Assembly: GCA_013368795.1 (NCBI GenBank)
Contig: JABFXX010000438.1
Coordinates: 1 to 36,068 of the forward strand
Reading direction: 5' to 3'
DNA: 36,068 nucleotides
Source: Kofleriaceae bacterium
Lineage (GTDB): Bacteria; Myxococcota_A; Polyangia; Haliangiales; Haliangiaceae
In this document: positions 25,811-34,102 of the stretch, one piece after another
How the letters are laid out: each line of letters starts with the position of its first letter
How positions within the stretch are numbered: the first letter of the stretch is position 1
Position numbers and translations under genes: made by a program
Notes under the pieces: model-generated
Told to the model about the DNA's origin: nothing
What the model saw: only the letters and a program-made list of their open reading frames with translations
Database searches by the model: none

Positions 25811-26833
25811 GTGAACGAGCTGCCGTCCAAGGTCGATGTCGCGATCATCGGCGGAGGGTTCGCGGGCATGTCGACCGCGTGGGCGCTGGCACGCGCCGGC
25901 GTACGCGACACGATCGTGCTCGAACGCGAGAACGAGCTCGGCCGCTATGCGAGTGGCCGGAGTGCCGGGCTCGGCCGCCAGCTGGCGGAGGACAACGAGA
26001 CGACCCTGCTCACGGTTCGCGGCGCGGAGCACTTGCGCACGCTGCCCGGGGTGTGGTCGCCGACCGGCGGCATCCTGAGCTTCGACGACGCGTCCAACGC
26101 CGAGGCGTACTCGGTGCGCGCGACGCGGTTCGGCGTGCAAGCGGATCTCGGAGACAACCAGCTCGTCGTCGCGCGCTGGCCTCACCTGGCCGACATGCGC
26201 GTCCAGCGTGCGCTGTGGGTGCCGGGCGACGGCGTGATCGACGTCGGCGCGCTGATGCGAACGTACAGCGAGGGCATGCGGATCTCGCTCGGCACCGCCG
26301 TCGAGCGCGTCGAGGCAGGCGCCGGTGTCCAGCTCGTCACGACGCGAGGCACGATCGTCGCGCGCGTTGTCGTCGACGCGGCGGGCGCATGGGCCGGCGA
26401 GAAGACCGGCGGCGACCCGCTGACCTCGTTCAAGCGACACGTGTTCATCCTCGACGCCGAGGCCGAGGCGAAGGGACCGTGGCTGTGGCATCTCGGCGCG
26501 ACCGAGATGTACGTGCGCTCCGACAGCGAGGGCATCCTCGCCTCGCCGTGCGATGCGGCGCCGAGCCAGCCGGGCCACCAGGCGCCCGACCTCGTCGGCG
26601 AAGCGCACCTGCGCCGCGTGCTCGATGCCGCAGATTCGAACCTCGCGGGCCGGCCGATCACGCGCAGGTGGGCGTGTCAGCGCGCGTTCACCGAGAACCG
26701 CAAGATGCGCCTCGGTCGCGACGGCTCGCGGCCCTGGCTCGTGTGGGCCGCCGGCCTCGGCGGGCACGGTGCGACTGCATCGCCGGCGGTCGGCGAGACC
26801 GTCGCGGCGGATGTGATCAAGGCGCTGTCGTAA
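25811..26833 (+). CDS. FAD-dependent oxidoreductase (DAO family)
   Basis: A 340-residue flavoenzyme of the D-amino-acid-oxidase/glycine-oxidase (DAO) superfamily. The N-terminal dinucleotide motif is VAIIGGGFAGMSTAW (Gly14, Gly16, Gly19), followed by an acidic strand end VLERE and the substrate-side ASGRSAGLGRQL. A second FAD-contact region is at the C-terminus (VWAAGLGGHGATASPAVGE). The likely reaction is oxidation of an amine or amino acid with O2 or a quinone as acceptor; the substrate cannot be told. It is slightly shorter than typical members (~370-420). GTG 25811 is preferred because it places the FAD motif at residue 14. The stop abuts the convergent gene's stop with no gap. Confidence 0.9.
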   Translation: MNELPSKVDVAIIGGGFAGMSTAWALARAGVRDTIVLERENELGRYASGRSAGLGRQLAEDNETTLLTVRGAEHLRTLPGVWSPTGGILSFDDASNAEAYSVRATRFGVQADLGDNQLVVARWPHLADMRVQRALWVPGDGVIDVGALMRTYSEGMRISLGTAVERVEAGAGVQLVTTRGTIVARVVVDAAGAWAGEKTGGDPLTSFKRHVFILDAEAEAKGPWLWHLGATEMYVRSDSEGILASPCDAAPSQPGHQAPDLVGEAHLRRVLDAADSNLAGRPITRRWACQRAFTENRKMRLGRDGSRPWLVWAAGLGGHGATASPAVGETVAADVIKALS

Positions 26834-27142
26834 CTACTTCGCCTCGTCGCACTTGCTGACGCCGCTGTCGCCGTCGAGCTCGTTCGCGGCGAGCGCGCAC
26901 GTGACGCGCGACTTCGACATCTTCTTCACGCAGGTGTCGACGAACTCCTTCGACTTCGCCTCGGTGACCGCGGTCTTCTGCTTCGCGATCTCCTGCTTCA
27001 TCGCATCGCTCGTCGCCGCCGCGCCGGCCTTCTTGAACTCGAGGTCGACGAGGTGGGTCAGGAGCTGCTTGCACTGGTCCTCGGACGGCCCCTTGCTACA
27101 CGCAGCCGCGACGACAAGGAGAAGGACCCACGCACGCTTCAT
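26834..27142 (-). CDS. Small Cys-rich lipoprotein
   Basis: A 102-residue predicted lipoprotein: signal peptide MKRAWVLLLVVAAAC with Cys15 as the lipidation site. The mature part is helical and Lys-rich with four Cys residues (DQCKQLL, DTCVKKM, VTCALAA, SKCDEAK), probably two disulfides. I recognise no named family; the spacing is reminiscent of other small Cys-rich myxobacterial lipoproteins, such as the one at 6324-6767. The ATG has TAGGAT 6 bases upstream, and that box overlaps the stop codon of the preceding TPR gene. Confidence 0.8.
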   Translation of the reverse strand: MKRAWVLLLVVAAACSKGPSEDQCKQLLTHLVDLEFKKAGAAATSDAMKQEIAKQKTAVTEAKSKEFVDTCVKKMSKSRVTCALAANELDGDSGVSKCDEAK

Positions 27143-27148
27143 GGGCCT

Positions 27149-27154
27149 ATCCTA
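27149..27154 (-). promoter_or_regulatory. Putative -10 box (TAGGAT), leaderless
   Basis: On the minus strand TAGGAT ends 6 bases before the ATG at 27142. It overlaps the TAG stop (27152-27154) of the upstream TPR gene, so the box would lie exactly at the gene boundary. Confidence 0.4.
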
Positions 27155-28816
27155 TCGCAGCGTCTGCCGGAGTGCATCGATCCGGCGCATGACGTCCGGG
27201 GCCGGCTTCTGCGCGGCGGCACGGTCGAGCAGCTCCCTGGCATGGCCCGGCGCACCGTCGGCGGCCCAGGCCGCGGCCAGGTGCACGAGGATCTCGGTCT
27301 CGCGGGGTGCGAACCGGTAGGCGCGGTCGAGCGCACGCACCGCGTCGCGCGAGCGGCCGCGCTGGTAGAGGAGCCAGCCCCAGCTGTCGAGGATCGCCGG
27401 GTCACCCGGTTGGAGGTCTCGCGCGCGGGCGAGGTAGCGCTCGGCGTCGTCGAGGCGCTCCTTGCGGTCGGCGAGCAGGTAGCCGGCGAGGTTGAGCGCG
27501 CCGACGTGATCGGGCGACGACTTCAGCGCCGGCTCGAGGAGCTTCAGCGCGCCCGCGCTGTCGCCGAGTCGCTCGACGATCCGCGCGCGCAGCCACGCGA
27601 TCACGATCGCCTCGCCGGTGAGCTTGTCGCCGATCGCACGCGCGGCCGCGGCATCGCCGGCATCGGCGTGCGCGAGCGCCTCGGCGAATGCGAGCGCCAG
27701 ATCGTCGGGATGCGCCGCGCGGAGCGGCCTCAACACGGCGAGCGCCTTCGCCGGCTGGCGTGCCGCGAGATGCGCGTTGACGACGACCGCGCGCGCCTCG
27801 AGGTAGCGCTCCGAGCTCTCGCGCACCGACGAGGCCTTCGCGATCGCTGCATCGGTCAGGCCCTCGGCGAGGTCGGTCTCGGCGAGCGAGATCACGCTCT
27901 CGTCGGCATCGAGCGCCTTGATGTGGTCGGCGACGACGCGTGCCTCGGGCGTGCGACCGAGCCCTCGCTGCAGCTGCGCGACGCGGGCGAGCGCGTCGAC
28001 ATCGCTGCGATCGTCGTCGAGCAGCGTCAGCAGATCGATCGCGCCCTGCCGATCGTCCGCCTCGCAGATCACCCAGTAGAGCTCCTCGGCGATGTCCATC
28101 GGCTGGCCCGCACGGTCGAACGCGCTGCGCGTCTGCGCGACCGCCTCGGCGAGCTTGCCCTGCCGGCGCAGCGTGCGCGCGAGGTCCATGCGCGCGTCGA
28201 GATGATCCGGTTCCCACTCGAGCACGGCGCGCAGCTCCTTCACCGCGGCTTCGCGATCGCCGTTCGCGTCGAGCCGCTGGGCGAGCCGGTAGTGTCCGTC
28301 GACGGAGTCGGGGACCTTCGCGACGAGCGAGCGCAGCGTCTTCTCGGCGCCCTTCGGATCGCCGGCCGCGAGCTGGACGCGCGCGAGCCCGATGTAGCCG
28401 CGCTCGTCGGTCGACTCGAGCTTGATCGCGCGGCGATAGGCATCGAGCGCCTGCTTGCGCAGCTCCGGCAGCTTGTCGGAGCCGCGCTCGAGCACCTCGC
28501 CCGAGGCGAGCCACACCTGGGCGTGATGCGGCCATTTCACGCGCGCCTTCGCGAGGACGTCGCGCGCGGCGAGGTCCTGTTTCGACTTCGCGAGCGCACG
28601 CGCGAGCTCGACGGTGATCATCGGCTGATCCGGCGCCGCGGCCGCCGCAACAGACAGCTCGCGGCTCGCCGCCTCGGCGTCGTCGCGATACATCGCGAGC
28701 TTGCCGGCGAGGTAGTGCGCGTAGGCGTCGGCGGGCAGCGGCGCGATCGAGACCGGCGTCGGCGTGCCATGGCACGCGGCAGTCAGGGCCAGGATCCAGG
28801 CGACGCGTCGGACCAC
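27152..28816 (-). CDS. TPR-repeat lipoprotein
   Basis: A 554-residue protein made almost entirely of tetratricopeptide repeats after a lipoprotein signal (LALTAAC, Cys15). Repeat signatures include VWLASGEVLERGS, GYIGLARVQLAAGDPKGAEKTL, HYRLAQRLDANGDREAAVKEL, LDARMDLARTLRRQGKLAEAV and ILDSWGWLLYQRGRSRDAVRAL. The last, with DSWGWLLY, is typical of TPR proteins near the envelope or secretion systems. It probably scaffolds protein complexes at a membrane. The GTG start at 28816 has TACATT 8 bases upstream. It lies 16 bases downstream of the flippase gene on the same strand, so both shared and separate transcription are possible. Confidence 0.9.
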   Translation of the reverse strand: MVRRVAWILALTAACHGTPTPVSIAPLPADAYAHYLAGKLAMYRDDAEAASRELSVAAAAAPDQPMITVELARALAKSKQDLAARDVLAKARVKWPHHAQVWLASGEVLERGSDKLPELRKQALDAYRRAIKLESTDERGYIGLARVQLAAGDPKGAEKTLRSLVAKVPDSVDGHYRLAQRLDANGDREAAVKELRAVLEWEPDHLDARMDLARTLRRQGKLAEAVAQTRSAFDRAGQPMDIAEELYWVICEADDRQGAIDLLTLLDDDRSDVDALARVAQLQRGLGRTPEARVVADHIKALDADESVISLAETDLAEGLTDAAIAKASSVRESSERYLEARAVVVNAHLAARQPAKALAVLRPLRAAHPDDLALAFAEALAHADAGDAAAARAIGDKLTGEAIVIAWLRARIVERLGDSAGALKLLEPALKSSPDHVGALNLAGYLLADRKERLDDAERYLARARDLQPGDPAILDSWGWLLYQRGRSRDAVRALDRAYRFAPRETEILVHLAAAWAADGAPGHARELLDRAAAQKPAPDVMRRIDALRQTLR

Positions 28817-28824
28817 GAAGCCTG

Positions 28825-28830
28825 AATGTA
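28825..28830 (-). promoter_or_regulatory. Putative -10 box (TACATT), leaderless
   Basis: On the minus strand TACATT ends 8 bases before the GTG at 28816, in the 16-base gap after the flippase stop. It fits the recurrent TANNNT pattern. Confidence 0.4.
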
Positions 28831-28832
28831 CG

Positions 28833-30323
28833 CTAGCCCTTGAGCGAACGCCCGACCGAGCGGGGCGTGATCTTCTGCCAGTACGCGACGAGAAGGAACG
28901 TCACCGCCAGCGCCGTCGAGCTGATGCCGATGAGGCGCGCGACCGGCGGCGCTCCGGTCATCGCGTAGGACGCGGCCAGGCCCGCGGCGAACCCGGCGAG
29001 GCAGCACGCGATGACGCCCCACGTGCCCCGGAAATACTCGCGCAGCGGCAGGTTGATCGTCCGCACGACGAGGTAGCCGAGTGCCGCGAATGCGATCGGA
29101 TAGCCAATGGCCCATGCGACCGAGATCGACACGACGTTGATCGAGTGACCGAGGAGGTTCGCGCTGACGATGAACGACGCCGGGACGGCGATCGTCGCGA
29201 CGATCATGTAGCGCAGCGTCAGCTCGGGACGGCCGACGCCGTCGAGGAGCGGTGGTCCGAGGTAACCGAGCGCGCGGAGCGTGCCGACGATGCACAGAAT
29301 GCGCGTCGCATTCACGCAGGCGCCGACGAACTCCGGCGTCCAGCCTCGGTCTGCGCTGACGAACAGCGACAAGATCTCTGGCACGACGAGCCACAGCACG
29401 ACGAGGAACGGCAGCACGGCGAGCACGTTCAGCCGCGTGAACTGGATGAGCTGTGCGGTGAGCCCCTCGCGATCGCTGCGCAGTCGCGCGAACGCCGGGA
29501 ACGCGACGTCGATGACGACATTCGAGATCGTCTTCACCGGCTCGAGCACGAGGTACACGCCGAGCGCGTAGACGCCAGCGAGGTCCTTGCCGAAGTAGTA
29601 GAGCGCGATCGTCTGGTCGACGCTGACGTACAGCCGGAACAGGATCTGGCTCGCTGCGGTACGCACGCCGAACCTCACGTACGGCATGACCTCGCGGACG
29701 CGAAACACGAACTTCGGCACGAACGGATGCCGGATCTGGATCACGAGTCCGAACACGAACGCACGTGTCAGCGCCGCGAGCGTCCAGCACCAGACGGTGG
29801 CGCCGAGCGCGGCAAACACGACGCGACCGACGCTCTCGAGCGTGTGGGCGATGATCCTCGCCTTCGCGATGTCGTCGAACCGCAGTTCCTTGCGAAGCAG
29901 CGCGAACGGGATCGCGTAGACGTTCTGCAAGAGCAGCTTCACGCCGTACGCGATCAGGAGCCAGCCGACGACCGGTGTCTTGAGGATGTAGCCGTAGATC
30001 GGTCCTATCCCGAGCAGCAACACGAACAAGCCGCTCGACACGATCACGTTGAACCAGAACACCGTCGACACGCGCTCGGGCGTGTGGTCGTCGCGCTGGA
30101 TCAGCGCCGACGTGACGCCGAAGTCGGCCGCGGTGTCGAGCAGGGCCCAGAGCGCCATCGCCGGGGCCGCGATGCCGAGCTCCTTGGTCGTCACGAGCAG
30201 CGCTACGACGATCCCGTACGACACGAGATCGGTGATCGCGATGATCGCTTGCGACGCCGCAGCCCATGCGACGCCCCGACTCACTTGAGTACTCAGTCGA
30301 GGGGGGCTGCCCGCCACGTTCAC
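28833..30323 (-). CDS. Polysaccharide/lipid flippase (Wzx/MOP superfamily)
   Basis: A 496-residue polytopic membrane protein of the oligosaccharide-flippase group. About 12-14 hydrophobic helices are visible, with family-like elements: VAWAAASQAIIAITDLVSYG at the N-terminus, DFGVTSALIQRDD, and the central FGVRTAASQILFRLYVSVDQ. It would flip lipid-linked saccharides across the inner membrane for surface polysaccharide assembly. No glycosyltransferase is adjacent, but a methyltransferase is divergent from it. GTG 30323 is used; a second in-frame GTG is 6 bases further in. TAGCAT lies 9 bases upstream of the first. Confidence 0.9.
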   Translation of the reverse strand: MNVAGSPPRLSTQVSRGVAWAAASQAIIAITDLVSYGIVVALLVTTKELGIAAPAMALWALLDTAADFGVTSALIQRDDHTPERVSTVFWFNVIVSSGLFVLLLGIGPIYGYILKTPVVGWLLIAYGVKLLLQNVYAIPFALLRKELRFDDIAKARIIAHTLESVGRVVFAALGATVWCWTLAALTRAFVFGLVIQIRHPFVPKFVFRVREVMPYVRFGVRTAASQILFRLYVSVDQTIALYYFGKDLAGVYALGVYLVLEPVKTISNVVIDVAFPAFARLRSDREGLTAQLIQFTRLNVLAVLPFLVVLWLVVPEILSLFVSADRGWTPEFVGACVNATRILCIVGTLRALGYLGPPLLDGVGRPELTLRYMIVATIAVPASFIVSANLLGHSINVVSISVAWAIGYPIAFAALGYLVVRTINLPLREYFRGTWGVIACCLAGFAAGLAASYAMTGAPPVARLIGISSTALAVTFLLVAYWQKITPRSVGRSLKG

Positions 30324-30332
30324 GCTGATACC

Positions 30333-30342
30333 ATGCTAGCGT
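30333..30342. promoter_or_regulatory. Symmetric divergent -10 boxes over a CTAG core
   Basis: In ATGCTAGCGT the minus strand reads TAGCAT (30333-30338), ending 9 bases before the GTG at 30323. The plus strand reads TAGCGT (30337-30342), ending 9 bases before the TTG at 30352. The boxes overlap by two base pairs and the layout is symmetric. Confidence 0.45.
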
Positions 30343-30351
30343 GCAGCCGTC

Positions 30352-30999
30352 TTGAGCGACCGTCAGGTTCAGGTCACGCCGGAGCACTACGACTTCGAGC
30401 GTTATGACGATGCCGAGCGCTGGATGTCGTACTGGCACCAGCTGCGCGCGGTGCTCTCGGTGCGCCCGCGCACGGTGCTCGAGATCGGGCCCGGCTCGGG
30501 CGTCTTCCGCAACTACTTGCGGTCCAAAGGCATCGACGTGAAGACGCTCGACATCGATGCCTCGCGCGACGTCGACTTCGTCGCCGACATCACCAAGCTC
30601 GACCAGACTTTGCCGGCCGGCCTCACGTTCGACGCGATCTGCGCGTTCCAGGTCCTCGAGCACCTGCCGTTTGACGAATTCGAGACGTGCCTGACCAACA
30701 TCGCACGCCGCTCCAACCAGCACGTGTTCGTTTCATTGCCGTATCGTGGCCTGCGCATCCGGTGGGCGTTCTGGTGGGGCGACCACCACTTCACGCTCGG
30801 CCACAAGTTCATGCTGCCGTGGCGCCACAAGCCGATTCCCGAACACCACTGGGAGCTCGGCTATCCGATCACCGCGCGCAAGGTCACGAAGGTGATCGCG
30901 AAGCACCTCGACGTCGTGTCGAAGGGCTTCATCCGCGAGAACCCGTACCACTACATGTGGCAACTGCGCCGGCGCGCCGAGCTGCCCGCGGCTACTTGA
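30352..30999 (+). CDS. SAM-dependent class I methyltransferase
   Basis: A 215-residue methyltransferase. Motif I is VLEIGPGSGVF (43-52), the acidic end of strand 2 is TLDIDAS (Asp67), and ICAFQVLEHLPF (97-107) is the motif IV region. It uses S-adenosylmethionine; the acceptor is unknown. Residues ~125-160 contain many aromatic and His residues (IRWAFWWGDHHFTLGHKF), possibly a membrane- or substrate-contact surface, as in enzymes of surface-polysaccharide modification. It starts with TTG, as no in-frame ATG or GTG lies nearby upstream. It is divergent from the flippase, and its 3' end overlaps the next, convergent gene by 8 bases. Confidence 0.88.
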   Translation: MSDRQVQVTPEHYDFERYDDAERWMSYWHQLRAVLSVRPRTVLEIGPGSGVFRNYLRSKGIDVKTLDIDASRDVDFVADITKLDQTLPAGLTFDAICAFQVLEHLPFDEFETCLTNIARRSNQHVFVSLPYRGLRIRWAFWWGDHHFTLGHKFMLPWRHKPIPEHHWELGYPITARKVTKVIAKHLDVVSKGFIRENPYHYMWQLRRRAELPAAT

Positions 31000-31771
31000 T
31001 CAGCGAGCAATCGGAAAACGCGTACAGCGCGTCGAGCTTCGGCTCGTCGGACATCACGCGCCACGCGTAGAAGTCGGCGAACCGCGGGTCGAACGTCACG
31101 CGCACGGTCTTGCCCGGCGCCAGGTCGCGTCCGACGATCGCCATCACGTCCTTCAGCTTGCACACCGGCGTCGGGTGCTGCTCGATTCCCTTCCACGGCT
31201 CGGTCGCGCCCCACAGCTTGTCGTGCGCGACGCCTGCCACGCCCGCGCTGAACTTCTTGATCGAGTCCTTGCGCACGCTGCGCGCGGCCGACTGCACCGC
31301 GGTCTCGGAGATGTAGACGACCTCGGCGCCCTTCGACACGTCGACGCGTCCCTGAGCATCGACCGCCTGAAAGTTCGCCGACCACCAGATCGCGTCGCGT
31401 TTCCACTTCTTCGCCGGCTGCTCGAGCTTCGCGATCAGCACGTCGCCGTCCGGATGCTTCGCGTCGACGCCGAGGCTCGCGTACGACAGGTTGCCCTTCT
31501 TCGTGTAGCCGAGCTTCGACTTCACGATCATGCCGCCGATGCCGAGCACGATCGCGAGCACGATGCCGCCGATCACCTTCGTACGCGACACGCCGCCGGC
31601 TCCGCCGCCAAACGGCAACGGAATGCTCGGCCGCCCCACCGGTTGCGGTGCAGGCGCGGTCGGCGCGACCGGTGCACCGCACGACTGGCAGGGAACCGTT
31701 TGTGTGGAGTGCGCCCAGGCGCTGGCACCGCAGCGGCCGCAGCGCGACGGCTGGTACGAGGGGTGGTTCAT
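30992..31771 (-). CDS. Zinc-ribbon membrane protein
   Basis: A 259-residue protein. An N-terminal zinc ribbon has Cys11, Cys14, Cys28 and Cys31 (CGRC and CQSC), followed by a Pro-rich linker (~36-60) and one membrane helix (~65-83, VIGGIVLAIVLGIGGMIV). The remaining ~175 residues are extracytoplasmic and beta-rich, with two late Cys residues (PVCKLKD, SDCSLIK) that may pair. The arrangement, cytosolic ribbon plus helix plus outer domain, is common in uncharacterised myxobacterial proteins. ATG 31771 places the ribbon at the N-terminus. No promoter box of the common kind is obvious. Confidence 0.8.
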   Translation of the reverse strand: MNHPSYQPSRCGRCGASAWAHSTQTVPCQSCGAPVAPTAPAPQPVGRPSIPLPFGGGAGGVSRTKVIGGIVLAIVLGIGGMIVKSKLGYTKKGNLSYASLGVDAKHPDGDVLIAKLEQPAKKWKRDAIWWSANFQAVDAQGRVDVSKGAEVVYISETAVQSAARSVRKDSIKKFSAGVAGVAHDKLWGATEPWKGIEQHPTPVCKLKDVMAIVGRDLAPGKTVRVTFDPRFADFYAWRVMSDEPKLDALYAFSDCSLIK

Positions 31772-31814
31772 GCCGTGGTAGAGCCCGGTCGGGCCCAAAC
31801 GTGACAGCGAACCG

Positions 31815-32330
31815 TCAAGCGCCCGTCAACCCGAGAGGTTTCTCGAACACGTATTCCAATCCGTCGACCTCGTCGACCTGCTCGCCGACGCGCACGAACC
31901 CCTCGCCCTCGACGAGCGCGAGCGACCCCACATTGTCGGGGCTCACCGACGCACGCAGCACGCGCGCACCGTGATGCGCGGCCCACGCGGCCATCGCTCG
32001 CGCCGTCTCGCGTGCAAAGCCCCGCCGGCGATACGCGGGCACGATCTCGTAGCCGAGCTCGACGATGCCGCGCTCGTCCGGTGCGTCGTGGAACGTGCAG
32101 AACCCGACGGCGACGCGGCTCTCGCGCAGCACGATCGCCCGCAGGAGCCACGGCTCGAGTGCCGGCTCGACGGCGAGCTGCTCGAGCCGCAACCGCACGA
32201 CGTCGTCGGCGCCCGCAAGAAAGTCCTCGGGATCGACGAAGCCGAGGTCGGGCCGCTCCTCGCCCACGGCCGCGCGCTCGAGGAACGCGCGTGTGAGCAC
32301 GACGAGGTCGAGGCGCTCCGTCCTGATCAC
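31815..32330 (-). CDS. GNAT-family N-acetyltransferase
   Basis: A 171-residue acetyltransferase of the RimJ/RimL-like GNAT group. The acetyl-CoA loop is YRRRGFARETARAMAAWA (100-117), preceded by the VELGYEIVP strand and followed by SVSPDNVGSLALVEGEGF. It would transfer acetyl from acetyl-CoA to an amine on a protein N-terminus or small molecule. The start is GTG; it overlaps the stop of the upstream lipoprotein gene by 4 bases (GTGA), so the two are translationally coupled although functionally unrelated by sequence. Confidence 0.9.
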   Translation of the reverse strand: MIRTERLDLVVLTRAFLERAAVGEERPDLGFVDPEDFLAGADDVVRLRLEQLAVEPALEPWLLRAIVLRESRVAVGFCTFHDAPDERGIVELGYEIVPAYRRRGFARETARAMAAWAAHHGARVLRASVSPDNVGSLALVEGEGFVRVGEQVDEVDGLEYVFEKPLGLTGA

Positions 32331-33538
32331 ATCGCGACCGGTGCCGCCTTGTACGCCACTGCGGCCGCCTTGAACTGACCGCCGTCGGTCGCGAGGTTCG
32401 TCTGCTCGCCCGCGCCCGTGCCGAACGTCATGCCCGCAACGCCCGCATCGATCAGCTCGTCGACGTGGCCGAAGAAGTAGTGCACGCGGTTATCGCGATA
32501 GTGATCGGTCGTCCCGCCACATGTCGTCGACGGCACACCGAGCGGTGTCTGCCACTCGAGTGCCGGCCGCTCGAGCCGCTCGGTCAACGCCTTCACCCAG
32601 CGCAGGTGCTGGCTGAAGTTTGGCAGGCCGACGTTCGCTTCATCCCAGTACACCGCGCCGCGCGTCCCGCCGGTCACCGAGCACGTCGCACCGCCGCCAC
32701 TCGTCTCCCAGAACCCGGCGTCGCGATCGAGCGTCTCGACGCTGACGAAGTCCGTCTCCGCCGCGCCGACCGAATTCAAAAAGTCCGCGACCGCGCGGCC
32801 CGCTGCCTCGATGTCCGCGTTCGGATCCAGCTCGTCGTACCAGCTGCCCCACATCGACGCGTGAAACCCGACGCGTGCCATCGGTGCATTCGCCCTCGCG
32901 ATCGCGACCAAGCACCGCGCCAGCCCCGCGGCGTTCTCCGGCAAGCTCGCGCACTCGGGCACGTCGGCGTGGTGCACCTTCGCCGGGATCATCTCGGGCG
33001 TCTTGCCCATCGCCGCGCGCTGCATCAGGTAGCCAAAGAAGTCCGGCTCGAAGTTCACCGCCGCGGGCATCCCGTTCTCCGCGATCTTCGCGAACAACAG
33101 CTTCACGTCGACGAGGTACTGGTGCATCCGCGACGTATCCATCAGCACGGCGTCGTGCGTGTTCTCGAGCTCGAGCGCGAGCTGGTAGTACGTGAACATG
33201 CTCGTCGTGCCGTGCGTCTTCGCGTTCCGCGCGAACAACAGCGGATAGTCGCCGTTCTCGTTCCACGTCGGCCACCCGGTTCCGTCGCCGTAGCCGACGA
33301 GGTACGCGTAGTGCAGATCGATCGGCACCCCGTTCGAGTACGGCCCATCGTTGTCGTTGCCGATGCCGATCATGAAGTTCGGCGAGCCGCGCAGATCCAT
33401 CGCGAGCTGCCGCTGCCGGTCGCGCAGCGTCGCGCCGCCGCTCCCGCTGCCACCGTCGTCGGGACTCCCGGCGGCATCGCCCCCTCCGCCTCCACCGCCA
33501 CATGCACAAACCGCGAGCACGATCGCGAGGGCCCTCAT
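32327..33538 (-). CDS. Lipoprotein with TIM-barrel glycosidase-like domain
   Basis: A 403-residue predicted lipoprotein. The signal peptide ends in VCAC (Cys13), followed by a Gly/Asp-rich spacer (residues ~14-36). The body looks like a (beta/alpha)8 barrel of the glycoside-hydrolase type, with acidic residues at strand ends (PAAVNFEPDFFGYLM, RVGFHASMWGSW, DFVSVETLDRD, GAVYWDEANVG) and many Trp and Tyr residues. It may act on an extracellular polysaccharide, but I cannot name a family and the catalytic pair is not proven. TATCAT lies 7 bases upstream of the ATG. The next gene, GNAT, overlaps by 4 bases. Confidence 0.82.
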   Translation of the reverse strand: MRALAIVLAVCACGGGGGGGDAAGSPDDGGSGSGGATLRDRQRQLAMDLRGSPNFMIGIGNDNDGPYSNGVPIDLHYAYLVGYGDGTGWPTWNENGDYPLLFARNAKTHGTTSMFTYYQLALELENTHDAVLMDTSRMHQYLVDVKLLFAKIAENGMPAAVNFEPDFFGYLMQRAAMGKTPEMIPAKVHHADVPECASLPENAAGLARCLVAIARANAPMARVGFHASMWGSWYDELDPNADIEAAGRAVADFLNSVGAAETDFVSVETLDRDAGFWETSGGGATCSVTGGTRGAVYWDEANVGLPNFSQHLRWVKALTERLERPALEWQTPLGVPSTTCGGTTDHYRDNRVHYFFGHVDELIDAGVAGMTFGTGAGEQTNLATDGGQFKAAAVAYKAAPVAM

Positions 33539-33545
33539 CGCCCCG

Positions 33546-33551
33546 ATGATA
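33546..33551 (-). promoter_or_regulatory. Putative -10 box (TATCAT), leaderless
   Basis: On the minus strand TATCAT ends 7 bases before the ATG at 33538, in the 15-base gap after the preceding gene. It fits the recurrent TANNNT pattern. Confidence 0.45.
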
Positions 33552-33553
33552 CG

Positions 33554-33937
33554 TCAGAGATCGAGCTTGAATCGCGCGAGAAACCGGCGCACCGACGCAT
33601 ACCCGTAGAGCCGCACCGGTACGCGTTCGAGCAGCGGCATCGCCTCGCTCTGCACGGCCAGCAGCGCAGCGGCCACCTCGGGATGTCGCTCGACGTCCGT
33701 GACGCCGATCGCGATCGCTGACCGCTCGGCGACATCGAGCGCGCGCCGCAGCTGTGCGCCGGCGAGGACCGCGCCCGACTCGTCGTTGCCGTCGAGAGCC
33801 TCGAGCAGGCTGTCGATCGCAGCCTCGACGTTCTCGATCCGCTCGTCGAACGAGCCCTCGGCCTCCCAGTCGCGCATTTCCATGGCAGAACGAATCGGCC
33901 CATCCTGCGCGAAGTTTCGTAAAGCTTCGGCTAGCAC
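33554..33937 (-). CDS. Hypothetical helical protein
   Basis: Up to 127 residues, starting at GTG 33937; ATG 33883 or ATG 33877 (MEMRDWEAEGSFDERIENVE) is equally plausible and would give about 107-109 residues. The sequence is helical and acidic in the first half (IENVEAAIDSLLEALDGND) and ends RLYGYASVRRFLARFKLDL. No signal, membrane segment or known motif is visible. The first 18 codons look less coding than the rest. Part of its 5' region resembles a non-coding stretch at 34037-34085 just upstream. Confidence 0.65.
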   Translation of the reverse strand: MLAEALRNFAQDGPIRSAMEMRDWEAEGSFDERIENVEAAIDSLLEALDGNDESGAVLAGAQLRRALDVAERSAIAIGVTDVERHPEVAAALLAVQSEAMPLLERVPVRLYGYASVRRFLARFKLDL

Positions 33938-34036
33938 CGGGTGAGCGGCACGACGCGAAGCACATGCCCGAGTCGGGGGCGCCTAGAAGTCCGTAAATAT
34001 CATCAGGTTACTCGCAGGCGAGGTTCGGGACCGACC

Positions 34037-34085
34037 GCTCGAACGAGCTCTCTCGGTGGCGCATTCCATGGCCAATTGAATCGGC
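34037..34085. repeat. Partial direct repeat of the 5' end of the preceding gene
   Basis: GCGCATTCCATGGC with nearby GAATCGGC at about 34060-34085 resembles GCGCATTTCCATGGC with GAATCGGC at about 33872-33899; a looser match (AACGAGC, CTCGG) extends upstream in both. The two lie in the same orientation about 187 bases apart. The non-coding 165-base gap at 33938-34102 may therefore hold a decayed copy of the start of the small gene. Nothing else is recognisable in that gap. Confidence 0.35.
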
Positions 34086-34102
34086 GCTCGCCGAGTTGCT
34101 CA

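Noticed and set aside
28764..30407. Plus-strand frame across the flippase gene
   Set aside because: Arg/Asp-rich antisense of a well-recognised membrane protein.
34018..34050. GGTTCGGGACC resembling a tRNA T-arm next to the AT-richer segment
   Set aside because: No matching acceptor, D or anticodon arms could be built around it, so it is not a tRNA or a clear attachment site.
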